Below are positions 41,954 through 52,940 of a stretch of 64,000 nucleotides of DNA, piece after piece. The position numbers and the translations under genes were made by a program. This DNA comes from Mycobacterium sp. (GTDB taxonomy: Bacteria; Actinomycetota; Actinomycetes; Mycobacteriales; Mycobacteriaceae). The stretch lies in NCBI RefSeq assembly GCF_002863225.1, contig NZ_PKEK01000099.1, positions 1 to 64,000 of the forward strand, read 5' to 3'. Below the pieces are notes generated by a model. The model had not been told where the DNA came from, did not search any database, and worked only from the letters and a program-made list of their open reading frames with translations. Positions within the stretch are counted from its first letter, which is position 1. Every line of letters begins with the position of its first letter.

Positions 41954-43548
41954 GAGTTCTCAGCGTAGCCAGCGCCCGCACCGGGTATCGCGGCCAGTAG
42001 CTGCCGGGTGTAGTCGTGCTGCGGTCGGCTGAACACATCTTCGGTGGCCGCATGCTCGACTACCCGGCCCGCGCGCATCACCATCACCTCATCGGCGATC
42101 TGCCGGATCACCGCCAGGTCGTGGCTGATGAACAGGTAGCTCAAGCCCAATTCGGTTTGCAGCTCGGCAAGTAGATCGAGAATCTGTGCCTGCACCACGA
42201 CGTCGAGCGCAGACACCGCCTCGTCGCAGACCACCACGTCGGGTTGGAGCGCCAGCGCCCGTGCGATCGCCACCCGCTGGCGCTGACCTCCGGACAGTTC
42301 CCGCGGCCGGCGGTTGAGCAGGGACGAGGGCAGTGCGACCTGTTCGGTGAGCTCGCGGACGCGCCGCTCGCGTTGACGACGATCGCCGGTCCGATGGATC
42401 CGAAGCGGCTCCTCGATGATCTGCGACACCGAGTACATCGGATCCAGGCTGGCGTATGGATTCTGGAACACCGGTTGGATCCTGCGACGAAAGGCACGTG
42501 TCTCCTGGCGGCTCAGTGATGCCGTCGGCAGACCATCGAAAGTGATTGTGCCCGAGCTGGGTTCGAGTAAGCGGAGCACCATTCGGGCCAGCGTGGATTT
42601 CCCAGATCCCGATTCTCCGGCGACCGCCAGGGTGGTTCCGCGGCGCAGCCGGAACGAAACGTCGTCGACGGCACGCACCTCGGTTTTTCGCCACGGCGCT
42701 TCCCGCGAGGATCGATATATCTTGGTCAGCCCGGTCGCGACGAGGATGTCCGGCGATTCGGCCGGCGTATGTCGGACGGGCGGATCACGCAACGACGGCG
42801 CGGCAGCCACCAGGCGTCGCGTGTACGGGTGCTGCGGCTCTCGCAAGATCGCCTGCGCCGGGCCGCTTTCCACGATCTGGCCTTGGTTCATCACGATCAG
42901 TTGTTCGGCTCGTTCGGCGGCCAGCGCCAAGTCGTGGGTGATCAGCAGCACCGCTGTGCCCAGATCTGCGGCCAGCTCCTGAAGATGGTCGAGCACCCGG
43001 CGTTGCACGGTGACGTCCAGCGCAGAGGTCGGCTCGTCGGCGATCAACAAGCGGGGCCCGCCGGCCAATCCGATCGCGATCAGCGCGCGTTGAGACATTC
43101 CGCCGGACAATTGATGCGGATACTGTCGGGCCCGTACGTCCGGCTCCGGTAGGCCGGCATCAGCCAGCAACTCGACATCGCTGCGTTTGATGTTGTTCGC
43201 CCGCAGCGCTTCTCGTACCTGGAATCCGACCCGCCACACCGGATTCAGGTTGGTCATCGGGTCCTGTGGCACATATCCGATTCCGCTCCCGCGAATGGCC
43301 TGGAGCTGTCGTCGTCCGGCGGCGGTGAGGTCGGTGCCGTCGAACTCGATGCGGCCGGAGGTGATGCGCCCGCCGGGCGGAAGCAGGCCCAGGATCGCCG
43401 CCGCGGTGGTGGACTTCCCCGACCCCGACTCGCCGACGATCGCCACGGTCTGCCCGGCGCGTACCGCGAGATCGACACCGCGGACTACCGGTTCGCCGTC
43501 GCCGAAACGGACCTCGAGTCCGGTGACACTCAGAAGCGGCTCAGCCAT
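41950..43548 (-). CDS. dppD: Dipeptide/heme ABC transporter, fused ATPase DppD
   Basis: 532-aa tandem ATPase uniting the DppD and DppF functions. Two full nucleotide-binding domains are visible: Walker A GESGSGKST near residues 37 and 315, signatures LSGGMSQRALIA and LSGGQRQRVAIA, Walker B LLIADEP and VVVCDEA. In the second the usual Glu-Pro after Walker B is Glu-Ala. ATG 43548 has AGGAGG upstream. It energises import by DppB/DppC. In M. tuberculosis the Dpp system imports dipeptides and has been linked to heme uptake. Confidence 0.92.
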   Translation of the reverse strand: MAEPLLSVTGLEVRFGDGEPVVRGVDLAVRAGQTVAIVGESGSGKSTTAAAILGLLPPGGRITSGRIEFDGTDLTAAGRRQLQAIRGSGIGYVPQDPMTNLNPVWRVGFQVREALRANNIKRSDVELLADAGLPEPDVRARQYPHQLSGGMSQRALIAIGLAGGPRLLIADEPTSALDVTVQRRVLDHLQELAADLGTAVLLITHDLALAAERAEQLIVMNQGQIVESGPAQAILREPQHPYTRRLVAAAPSLRDPPVRHTPAESPDILVATGLTKIYRSSREAPWRKTEVRAVDDVSFRLRRGTTLAVAGESGSGKSTLARMVLRLLEPSSGTITFDGLPTASLSRQETRAFRRRIQPVFQNPYASLDPMYSVSQIIEEPLRIHRTGDRRQRERRVRELTEQVALPSSLLNRRPRELSGGQRQRVAIARALALQPDVVVCDEAVSALDVVVQAQILDLLAELQTELGLSYLFISHDLAVIRQIADEVMVMRAGRVVEHAATEDVFSRPQHDYTRQLLAAIPGAGAGYAENS

Positions 43549-43596
43549 CTGCGCCACTCCTCCTCGTTGCTGCGCTCTGCATCGTCGTCGGCGGGC

Positions 43597-44469
43597 TCAC
43601 GGTCGCCGCGCCCCTGACGACGGATCCAGTGCGGCACGCAGTGTGTCACCCATGATCATGAAGGCCAGCACCGTGATCGCCAGCGCCCCAGCGGGGTAGA
43701 ACAGAATCGGCGATCCGGCCCGTAGGCGAACCTGGTCGACATTGATATCGCCGCCCCACGACACCACCGACGGTGGCAGTCCGACACCGAGGTAGGACAG
43801 CGTGGCCTCGGTGACGATGAACAGCCCGAGCGCGATAGTGCACACTGCGATCACCGGGCCGATCGCATTGGGCAGCACATGGCGCATCAGGATGCCGAAC
43901 CTGTTCATTCCCAGGGCTTTCGCTGCCAGTACGTAATCTCGCCCGCGAACCTCGAGAACGGCACCGCGGGTGATCCGCGCGATCTGCGGCCAGCCGAACA
44001 ACGCGAGAATCGCGATCACCGTCCACACCGTGCGGTGATGCGTGACCTGCATCAGCACAATGGCCGCCAGCAGCAGCGGGACCGCGAAGAACACGTCGGC
44101 GACCCGGGAGATCACCGCATCGAGCCCGCCGCCGTAAAAGCCGGCCAGCGCACCCAACGCTCCTCCGACGACGAAGACCAACAGGGTGGCGCCGAGTCCG
44201 ACGGTGATCGACGCCCGCGCGCCGTAGATGGTGCGGGCGTAGATGTCGTGGCCCTGCAGATCGGTTCCGAACCAATGTGCTGCCGACGGGGACAACAGGC
44301 TGTGGTCGGGGTTGGCGAAGTCGGGGTCGGCCGCGGTGAACAACGAGGGAAACGCCGCGGCGACGACGATCAGCCCGATCAGCACCGCGCTGACGACGAA
44401 TTGCGGGCGACGCCGCAGCGACTGCCAGATGTCTTGCCAAAAGCCAACGCCGGCGGGCGTTTCAGCCAT
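43597..44469 (-). CDS. dppC: Dipeptide ABC transporter permease DppC
   Basis: 290-aa inner-membrane permease with six helices and an N-terminal OppC_N region. The ATPase-contacting EAA-like loop AAKALGMNRFGILMRHVLPN is near residue 190. It pairs with DppB. ATG 44469 overlaps the dppB stop by eight bases, so translation is coupled. Matches Rv3664c. Confidence 0.93.
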   Translation of the reverse strand: MAETPAGVGFWQDIWQSLRRRPQFVVSAVLIGLIVVAAAFPSLFTAADPDFANPDHSLLSPSAAHWFGTDLQGHDIYARTIYGARASITVGLGATLLVFVVGGALGALAGFYGGGLDAVISRVADVFFAVPLLLAAIVLMQVTHHRTVWTVIAILALFGWPQIARITRGAVLEVRGRDYVLAAKALGMNRFGILMRHVLPNAIGPVIAVCTIALGLFIVTEATLSYLGVGLPPSVVSWGGDINVDQVRLRAGSPILFYPAGALAITVLAFMIMGDTLRAALDPSSGARRP

Positions 44470-45388
44470 ATCGGATCCTGGGGTCCAGAGCTGCGTACAG
44501 CAGATCCACGACCAGGTTGGTGACCAGGTAGACCACCACGAGCACGGTGACGATCGACACCACGGTCGGCGCCTCCTGTCGGGTGACGGCCTGGTAGAGC
44601 ACACCGCCGACGCCGTGGATGTTGAAGATGCCTTCGGTGACGATCGCCCCGCCCATCAGCGCGCCGAGGTCGGCACCGAGGAAAGTCACCACCGGGATCA
44701 GTGAGTTGCGCAGGATGTGCACGGCAACCACGCGCGGCCGCGACAGGCCTTTGGCCGTCGCCGTTCGCACATAGTCGGCATAGGCGTTCTCGGCGACCGC
44801 GGATCTGGTCAGCCGAACCACGTAGGCGAATGACACTGCACCGAGCACGATTCCGGGTAACAGCAGCCTGGCGAACGTCGGCTGATCGCCCACCGTCACC
44901 GCGGCAAGGCTCAGCCGCACCCCGAAGACGAACTGCGCAAGGAAGCCCAGCACGAAGATCGGCACCGCGACGAGGACCAGGCTGATGATCAGCACGGCGG
45001 AGTCGAACAATCCTCCCTGGCGCAATCCCGCGACCACGCCGAAACCGATGCCGAACAACGCCTCCACCGCCAACGCAATCAGTGCCAGTCTGACAGTTAC
45101 CGGAAATGCCTGCGCCAGAACAGTAGTGACGGGCAGTCCGGAGTAGGCGTGGCCGAGGTCGGCGTGCAGCACCCCACCGAGGTAGTGCAGGTACTGCAAC
45201 CAGAACGGATCGTCGAGGTGATATTGCGCCCGCAATTGGGCGGCCACCGCCGGACTCAGCGGCCGATCACCACCCAGTGCCGCGATGGGATCCCCGGGTA
45301 GCAGAAACACCATGCCGTAGATCAGCAGCGTCGCTCCCAGAAAGACCGGGATCATGGCCGCGATGCGGCGCGCGATGTACCACCCCAC
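44462..45388 (-). CDS. dppB: Dipeptide ABC transporter permease DppB
   Basis: 308-aa permease with six helices and the family start GWYIARRIAAMIPVF. The EAA-like loop RTATAKGLSRPRVVAVHILRN is near residue 205. GTG 45388 begins one base after the dppA stop. Matches Rv3665c. Confidence 0.94.
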   Translation of the reverse strand: MGWYIARRIAAMIPVFLGATLLIYGMVFLLPGDPIAALGGDRPLSPAVAAQLRAQYHLDDPFWLQYLHYLGGVLHADLGHAYSGLPVTTVLAQAFPVTVRLALIALAVEALFGIGFGVVAGLRQGGLFDSAVLIISLVLVAVPIFVLGFLAQFVFGVRLSLAAVTVGDQPTFARLLLPGIVLGAVSFAYVVRLTRSAVAENAYADYVRTATAKGLSRPRVVAVHILRNSLIPVVTFLGADLGALMGGAIVTEGIFNIHGVGGVLYQAVTRQEAPTVVSIVTVLVVVYLVTNLVVDLLYAALDPRIRYG

Positions 45389-45389
45389 G

Positions 45390-47009
45390 TCAGGTCTTCA
45401 CGATGCGTTCGTAGTCGGGTAGCCCGTTCCAGGTCAGCGCCACGTGGCTGACCGCTGCAGAGCGGCCGGCCACCGCGACGGTGTACCACAGTGGCACAAC
45501 AGGCATGTCCTGCAACAGGATTCGCTGCGCGTCGTTGGCTCGCGTGAATGACTGCGGCAGGTTGGGCGCGGCCTCCGCCGCGGCGATGGCGGCGTCGAAC
45601 CGTGAATTGGAATAGCCGACGTCGTTGGCGCCGGCGTGGGTGACGAACAACGGCTCCAAGAAGTCCAGCATCGACGGGAAGTCGCCCTGCCAGCCGGCCC
45701 GGAACGCGGTGGCTATCGTGCGAGTCGTTATCTGCGTGCGGAAACCGGCAAAGGTCGGCTGTGGGGCGCCGACGGCGTCGATCTTCAGGGTGTTCTTGAT
45801 GCTGTTGGCCACCGCGTCGATCCATTCTTGATGGGACCCGTCGGCGTTGTATGAGATCGCGTACCGGCCAGACCATTTCGAGATAGCGTCGGCCTGCGCC
45901 CACAATGCCCTGGCACGTTCGGGATCGAAGTCGAGGGCGTGGTTGCCCTCGATGCCGGAGTCGTAGCCCGGCAGCGAGCTGGCGGTGAATTCGCGGGCCG
46001 GTGCGCGAGCTCCGGAGAAGATCTTGCCGCAGATCTGATCCCGATTCACCGCTGCCGAAAGCGCCAGGCGGCGCAGGCGGCCCTCCTCACCGGAGAAGTG
46101 CGGGAGCCGCAACGGGGTGTCCAAGGTCTGATTGGCCGCAGCCGGCGCGCTCACCGCGCGGTCGCCGAGGTCGCGGCGGTAAACGGTCAGCACACTGGGC
46201 GGAATGGTGTCCAGCACATCGAGATTGCCTCCCAGCAGGTCGGCGTACGCGGTGTCGAGGTTGGCGTAGAAGACGAACCGCAGACCTTTGTTCTGCGGCA
46301 TCCGGTTGCCGTGATAGTCGGGGTTGACGACCATGTCGAGCTTGACGTTGTGCTGCCAGGCCGGGATGTTCGGCTGGTCGGCCAGCCGGTATGGACCGTT
46401 GCCGACCGGATGCTGGCCGAATGCCGTGATGTCGTTCCACGCCGTGCTGGGCAGCGGGTAGAACGGCGAAAACCCCAGTCGCAGCTTGAAATCGATGGTC
46501 GGCCCCTTCAGCCGCACGGTGAATTCACGGTCGCTGACGACCTGCAGACCCGACATCGTGGTCACGCTCGGCTTCGCGGCGGCCACCTCGTCGAAGCCGG
46601 CAATGGGAGCGAAAAAGCTCTGCTGCAGTTGAGCATTGGAGGCCAGCGCGCCGTAGTTCCAGGCGTCGACGAAAGAGTGCGCGGTGACCGGTGAGCCGTC
46701 GCTGAAGGTCCAGCCCGGTTTCAGCCTGATCCGGTAGTTGACGTCGTCGTCGGTCTCGATCGACTCGGCGACTTCCAGCGCCGGTGTGCCCTTGGCGTCA
46801 TACGACATCAGGCCGGCGAACAGTCGGTCGACGATCCTGCCGCCGTTGCTGTCGTTGGTGTTGGTGGGGATCAGCGGGTTCTGCGGTTCACCGGCGTTGA
46901 CGATCACCACGTCGGTTCGGACGGCGTCCACCCCGCAGCCGGCCAACGAGGCGGCAACCAGCATCGCGGTCGCCGTAGCCGCGATCGCGCGGAGATGTCG
47001 AACGATCAA
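45390..47009 (-). CDS. dppA: Substrate-binding lipoprotein DppA
   Basis: 539-aa family 5 extracytoplasmic solute-binding protein (Rv3666c). A signal peptide ends in the lipobox SLAGC (Cys about residue 25); the mature part has the peptide-binding fold pattern VNYRIRLKPGWTFSDG and HPVGNGPYRL. No ATG or GTG fits between the upstream gene and the signal peptide; TTG 47009 overlaps the tetR stop as TTGA and has GGTGGAG before it. In H37Rv no tetR precedes dppA that I recall. Confidence 0.9.
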   Translation of the reverse strand: MIVRHLRAIAATATAMLVAASLAGCGVDAVRTDVVIVNAGEPQNPLIPTNTNDSNGGRIVDRLFAGLMSYDAKGTPALEVAESIETDDDVNYRIRLKPGWTFSDGSPVTAHSFVDAWNYGALASNAQLQQSFFAPIAGFDEVAAAKPSVTTMSGLQVVSDREFTVRLKGPTIDFKLRLGFSPFYPLPSTAWNDITAFGQHPVGNGPYRLADQPNIPAWQHNVKLDMVVNPDYHGNRMPQNKGLRFVFYANLDTAYADLLGGNLDVLDTIPPSVLTVYRRDLGDRAVSAPAAANQTLDTPLRLPHFSGEEGRLRRLALSAAVNRDQICGKIFSGARAPAREFTASSLPGYDSGIEGNHALDFDPERARALWAQADAISKWSGRYAISYNADGSHQEWIDAVANSIKNTLKIDAVGAPQPTFAGFRTQITTRTIATAFRAGWQGDFPSMLDFLEPLFVTHAGANDVGYSNSRFDAAIAAAEAAPNLPQSFTRANDAQRILLQDMPVVPLWYTVAVAGRSAAVSHVALTWNGLPDYERIVKT

Positions 47010-47596
47010 GAACGCTCCACCCTGTCGACTGATCTCGACGGGGAGATCAGTCGCTGAATGAGCCATCCCACCAAATGATTACGCGTATCGGGATCGCGCG
47101 CGGGCTCGTGCAGATGGATGCCTTCGATGACGGCGATGATGGCGGCGGCGGCCATCTCGGCGTCGGCGTCAGCCACCCCCGCGGACCTGAAGGCCGCGGC
47201 CGCGCGTCCACTCAGCGCCTCGTGGAAATCCTGGTGCACAGCGGCGACGGCCGGCGAATGCCGTGCGCGTTCGTGCACGGTCGTCGTGAGTTTTGCCACC
47301 TCGTCGAGTTCTGTCAGCGCTGACATCGCGCGAGCCAGCACCGGCTGTTCGGAGTCGGCATCAGCTGTCGTAACGGCTCGCTCGAGTCGTCGCCTCAGCA
47401 CGGCGGCAAGCAACTCGTCCTTACCAGCGAAGTACCAGTAGATGGAATTGCTGGCCACGCCGGCGGCGCGCGCGATCGCCGCCATCGTGGTCAGTTCGTA
47501 ACCGTCGCTCAGCAACAGATCTTCGGCGGCGTCCAGGATCAGAGCGATCTTCTCAGCTCGGTCGATGTGCTGCCGATTGGGTGGCATAGCTGGCAT
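47006..47596 (-). CDS. TetR-family transcriptional regulator
   Basis: 196-aa repressor-type protein. The N-terminal helix-turn-helix is ILDAAEDLLLSDGYELTTMA followed by VASNSIYWYFAGKDELLAA near residues 20-65; the C-terminal helical domain would bind the ligand. ATG 47596 is taken because the longer frame from 47638 runs into the palindromic operator. It is divergent from an SDR gene, and its stop overlaps dppA, so it probably heads the dpp operon and may control both sides. Confidence 0.85.
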   Translation of the reverse strand: MPAMPPNRQHIDRAEKIALILDAAEDLLLSDGYELTTMAAIARAAGVASNSIYWYFAGKDELLAAVLRRRLERAVTTADADSEQPVLARAMSALTELDEVAKLTTTVHERARHSPAVAAVHQDFHEALSGRAAAAFRSAGVADADAEMAAAAIIAVIEGIHLHEPARDPDTRNHLVGWLIQRLISPSRSVDRVERS

Positions 47597-47624
47597 CTTG
47601 ACGGGCGCACAATCGGCTGGCAAG

Positions 47625-47645
47625 CTCTTGAATGTCATTCAAGAG
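47625..47645. promoter_or_regulatory. Perfect 21-bp palindrome, probable TetR operator
   Basis: CTCTTGAATG (47625-47634) and CATTCAAGAG (47636-47645) mirror each other around one T. It is centred in the gap between the divergent tetR and SDR genes, 28 bp from the tetR start and 32 bp from the SDR start: the standard place and symmetry for a TetR-family operator. Confidence 0.85.
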
Positions 47646-47676
47646 ATTACATCCGTCGACCAAGGAGCTTTTCGCC

Positions 47677-48555
47677 ATGAGCAGACCGCGCAGCTTGCAA
47701 GGCAAAGTGGCGCTGGTGACCGGCGCCTCACAGGGCCTGGGACAGTTCCTCTCGGTCCAGCTCGCCGCGGAAGGCGCCAACGTGGTGCTGGTCGCGAGGA
47801 ACCACGCCCGCCTCGACGCGTTGCAGGACCAGATCGTGGCGGCAGGCGGTACGGCACTGAGCGTGCCCACCGACATCACTGATGAGGCCGAGTGCGACCG
47901 GATGATCGAGAAGGCCGTCGGCCATTTCGGCGGCATCGACATCCTGGTTCTCAACGCCGGTTCGGCCACCTACGGCAGGCTCGACGAATTGCACAGCTTC
48001 GCCCCGATTCGCGACTCGATGGCGATCAACTTCTTCGGCGCCGCATACCCGACCTTCAAGGCGATCGACCATCTGATCGAACGGAAGGGTCTGATCGCCT
48101 ACGTGACGTCCGGCAGCGGGCATCTGCCCATGGCGGGCTACCTCGGCTACACGACCAGCAAGCACGCGATGAACGGATTCTTCGAGGCGCTGCGGCTCGA
48201 GATGGTCCCGCACGGTGTGGACGTGCTGACGATCAATCCCGGCGACATGTACAGCGACGACGGGGCCGGTCGAACCTTCTTTGCGCCTGATGGCAGTCAG
48301 CACAAGATCGATCTATCCATCAAGCGCGACAACGACATAGCTCGCGTTCCCGCCAGCACTGTTGCCAAGAAGTGCGTTAGCGCGATTCGTGACCGCAGGC
48401 GCGAGCTCGATCTGTCGCCGGCGACCCAGAAACTAGCAACCGTGGCACGCGCGATCGCACCCGCCCTGGTCGATCGCCGCATTTACGACAGGGTCGGCCA
48501 CATGCGGTCGGCGTTCGCCAACGAAGCGGCGCTGCTGGCGAAAGCCGATGAATAG
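47677..48555 (+). CDS. Short-chain dehydrogenase/reductase
   Basis: 292-aa classical SDR. Cofactor loop TGASQGLG near residue 14, NAGS near 93, and catalytic Ser and YxxxK in TSGSGHLPM...YTTSK near 145-165 are intact. ATG 47677 follows AAGGAG by nine bases. Divergent from the tetR gene across a shared operator, which suggests it is the regulator's main target and metabolises the inducer or a related lipid or alcohol. Substrate unknown. Confidence 0.9.
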   Translation: MSRPRSLQGKVALVTGASQGLGQFLSVQLAAEGANVVLVARNHARLDALQDQIVAAGGTALSVPTDITDEAECDRMIEKAVGHFGGIDILVLNAGSATYGRLDELHSFAPIRDSMAINFFGAAYPTFKAIDHLIERKGLIAYVTSGSGHLPMAGYLGYTTSKHAMNGFFEALRLEMVPHGVDVLTINPGDMYSDDGAGRTFFAPDGSQHKIDLSIKRDNDIARVPASTVAKKCVSAIRDRRRELDLSPATQKLATVARAIAPALVDRRIYDRVGHMRSAFANEAALLAKADE

Positions 48556-48609
48556 CCCGGTATCACTACCCTGTTCCGCAACGGCCGATCGACCGTAAGG
48601 CCACCGGGC

Positions 48610-48615
48610 TAGGCT
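48610..48615 (+). promoter_or_regulatory. -10 element, leaderless promoter of acs
   Basis: TAGGCT stands seven bases before GTG 48623, arguing for that GTG over the one at 48617. Confidence 0.5.
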
Positions 48616-48622
48616 CGTGCCC

Positions 48623-50575
<1,953 letters not shown>

Positions 50576-51280
50576 TTACGCCGGGATCGGGACGAACCCC
50601 ATGCCGGGACGGTTCTTTGCCTGAAGATCGGCCAGGTCGGCGTTGATCGATTGCACCACCGCCGGCGTGTGCAGCGGAATGTACTTGGTGACGCAGACCG
50701 GCAGGTTCTCGCTGAACGCACCGTGGATCATGCCGACCAGCTGATCGTTGACCGTCACGGGGGCGCCCGAGTCGCCCGGCTGTCCGCACACCTGCATGAG
50801 GATCGTGCCCGGCTCCTGTCCGGGGCCCCAGGTGACACCGCAGGAGTTACCGGTGGTGCGGCCCTGCTTGCACGCGATCTGCCCGGATGACGGATCCGGC
50901 CCGATTCCGTTGATGGCAAAACCACCAAAGTTGGCCTGCGGCAACACTTTCGCTTTGTCGAATTGAATCACCGCGTAATCGAGACCGTCGTTGCCGGACA
51001 CCATGACACCGATGTTGCCGCGGCCTTTGGCCTCCTCGGCAGCGACCACGGCGCCCGGGCCGCCGCAATGCGCGGAGGTGAAGCCAATCAGGTCGCCTTT
51101 GGGGTTGGTGCCTATCGCGGTCAAGGTGCACAGGGCGTCGCCGTTGACCAGGATTCCCGCACCGCCACCCAGCGGGATCCGGTCGTCCGCGCGCGCGGCG
51201 GCATCCTGCTGGCCGACGATCAGGGCGCACGCCGTGATCCAGGCAGCCGCGACCCGGAGCATCCGACGACCCGTGACCAT
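50576..51280 (-). CDS. Secreted S1 (chymotrypsin-like) serine protease (Rv3668c)
   Basis: 234-aa exported protease. A signal peptide (residues 1 to about 33, AAARA cleavage) is followed by a trypsin-fold domain with His in TSAHCGG, Asp in LDYAVIQF and Ser in GQPGDSGAPVT, and six or more cysteines for disulfides. It lacks a membrane anchor, so it is released to the periplasm or outside. ATG 51280 is chosen by similarity in length to Rv3668c. No target known. Confidence 0.88.
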   Translation of the reverse strand: MVTGRRMLRVAAAWITACALIVGQQDAAARADDRIPLGGGAGILVNGDALCTLTAIGTNPKGDLIGFTSAHCGGPGAVVAAEEAKGRGNIGVMVSGNDGLDYAVIQFDKAKVLPQANFGGFAINGIGPDPSSGQIACKQGRTTGNSCGVTWGPGQEPGTILMQVCGQPGDSGAPVTVNDQLVGMIHGAFSENLPVCVTKYIPLHTPAVVQSINADLADLQAKNRPGMGFVPIPA

Positions 51281-51461
51281 GGCCTGCAAAGTTGTCTCCC
51301 GTGCATGTTGGACGCGCACCCGACGGGGCGGCGCCAGTCTAGCCTCCTCCATGCCCGCCGTCACCGGTGCTCAAACCGCCTTGCCTCGTCTGGCGTCGCG
51401 CTGCATGGCAACATGAACCGCGTCGGAGCGTGCAGCCACATCCAGCTCGAGAGGACCGTCT

Positions 51462-51980
51462 GTGAGCAAGTCAGATCGAAAGAGCGGCGACGGCAAGGAC
51501 GGGATTCCAAGCACGCTGACCAATATCCCGCTGACGGACCCGCACGCCTTGTCCGCCGAGCCGTCGATCGGTCAGCTGGTCAAAGACGCCACCGCGCAGA
51601 TGTCCACTCTGGTGCGCGCCGAGGTCGAACTGGCCCGCTCGGAGATCACCCGTGACGTCAAGAAAGGGTTGACCGGCAGCGTCTTCTTCATCGCGGCGCT
51701 GGTGGTGCTGTTCTACTCGACCTTCTTCTTCTTTTTCTTCCTGGCCGAACTGCTGGACAACTGGCTGTGGCGCTGGGCTGCGTTCTTGATCGTGTTCGGG
51801 ATCATGGTGGTGGTCACCGGTGTTCTCGCGCTGCTGGGCTTCCTGAAGGTGCGGCGCATCCGCGGCCCGCAACAGACCATCGAATCGGTGAAGGAAACCC
51901 GGTCTGCCCTGACGCCGGGTCATGACAAGCCCGCGGCGCCGGCCCTCAATCCAGGAACCACCGATCCTTCGGGTTGGTAG
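51462..51980 (+). CDS. Holin-like membrane protein, phage holin superfamily III (Rv3669)
   Basis: 172-aa protein. An N-terminal amphipathic region with VKDATAQMSTLVRAEVELAR (the YqjD/DUF1469 pattern) precedes two transmembrane helices near residues 70-95 and 105-128, the first containing a run of phenylalanines. The C-terminus is disordered. It resembles PF07332 (Phage_holin_3_6) but nothing here indicates a phage. GTG 51462 follows GAGAGGACC. The stop abuts the ephE ATG directly, so the two are an operon. Confidence 0.83.
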   Translation: MSKSDRKSGDGKDGIPSTLTNIPLTDPHALSAEPSIGQLVKDATAQMSTLVRAEVELARSEITRDVKKGLTGSVFFIAALVVLFYSTFFFFFFLAELLDNWLWRWAAFLIVFGIMVVVTGVLALLGFLKVRRIRGPQQTIESVKETRSALTPGHDKPAAPALNPGTTDPSGW

Positions 51981-52940
51981 ATGGCCCCGCCAGATCCGTC
52001 GGTAACCCGTATCGACGGGCCATGGCGCCATCTCGACGTGCACGCCAACGGCATCCGGTTCCATGTGGTCGAGGCGACGCCTGCCGACCGGGACACCCCG
52101 TCGACGGCCCTGCCGCTGGTGATCATGCTGCACGGCTTCGGCTCGTTCTGGTGGTCGTGGCGTCATCAGCTGCGCGGCCTGACCGGCGCTCGCGTGGTGG
52201 CGGTCGACCTTCGGGGCTACGGTGGCAGCGACAAACCGCCGCGCGGGTACGACGGCTGGACGCTGGCCGGTGACACCGCCGGACTCATCCGGGCGCTGGG
52301 GCACACGTCGGCGACGCTCATCGGTCACGCCGACGGTGGCCTGGTCTGCTGGGCCACGTCGGTGCTGCATTCGAGGCAGGTCCGCGCTATCGCGGTGATC
52401 AGCTCGCCGCACCCGGCCGCGCTGCGCCGCTCGGCGCTGACCCGTCGCGACCAGGGCCGGGCGCTATTGCCGTCACTGCTTCGCTACCAGGTGCCGGTCT
52501 GGCCGGAACGCGCGTTGACCCGCCATCACGGTGCCGAGCTGGAGCGCGTGATTCGCAGCCGCGCGGGCGCTAAATGGCTTGCCTCCGAGGACTTCTCCGA
52601 GACGATCGGACACCTGCGACAGGCCATCCAGATTCGGTCGGCCGCACACTGCGCGCTGGAATACCAGCGCTGGGCGGTCCGCAGCCAGCTGCGCGAGGAG
52701 GGTCGGCGGTTCATGCGTTCGATGAGCCGACCGTTCGGCATCCCGATGCTGCACATCCACGGCGACGAGGACCCCTACGTCCTGACCGATCCGGTCGAAC
52801 GGACGCAGCGCTACGCCCCCCACAGCCGTTACGTATCAATTTCCGGCGCAGGGCATTTCAGTCACGAGGAGAAGCCGGACGAAGTCAACGGCCACCTCTC
52901 GCGGTTCATCGACCGGGTCTACCGCTCACCACTCAGCTGA
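51981..52940 (+). CDS. ephE: Epoxide hydrolase-like protein EphE
   Basis: 319-aa alpha/beta-hydrolase (Rv3670). HGFGSFWW holds the oxyanion motif, nucleophile Asp lies in GHADGGL near residue 115, acid in HGDEDPYV and catalytic His in GAGHFSHEE near 292. Substrate undefined; in M. tuberculosis the Eph proteins are candidates for detoxifying or modifying lipid epoxides. Its last eight bases overlap marP tail to tail. Confidence 0.88.
   Translation: MAPPDPSVTRIDGPWRHLDVHANGIRFHVVEATPADRDTPSTALPLVIMLHGFGSFWWSWRHQLRGLTGARVVAVDLRGYGGSDKPPRGYDGWTLAGDTAGLIRALGHTSATLIGHADGGLVCWATSVLHSRQVRAIAVISSPHPAALRRSALTRRDQGRALLPSLLRYQVPVWPERALTRHHGAELERVIRSRAGAKWLASEDFSETIGHLRQAIQIRSAAHCALEYQRWAVRSQLREEGRRFMRSMSRPFGIPMLHIHGDEDPYVLTDPVERTQRYAPHSRYVSISGAGHFSHEEKPDEVNGHLSRFIDRVYRSPLS

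Noticed and set aside
51462..51980. Prophage remnant because of the holin-like protein
   Set aside because: No integrase, capsid or lysin genes; this family is common in actinobacterial core genomes, and the gene matches Rv3669 by position.
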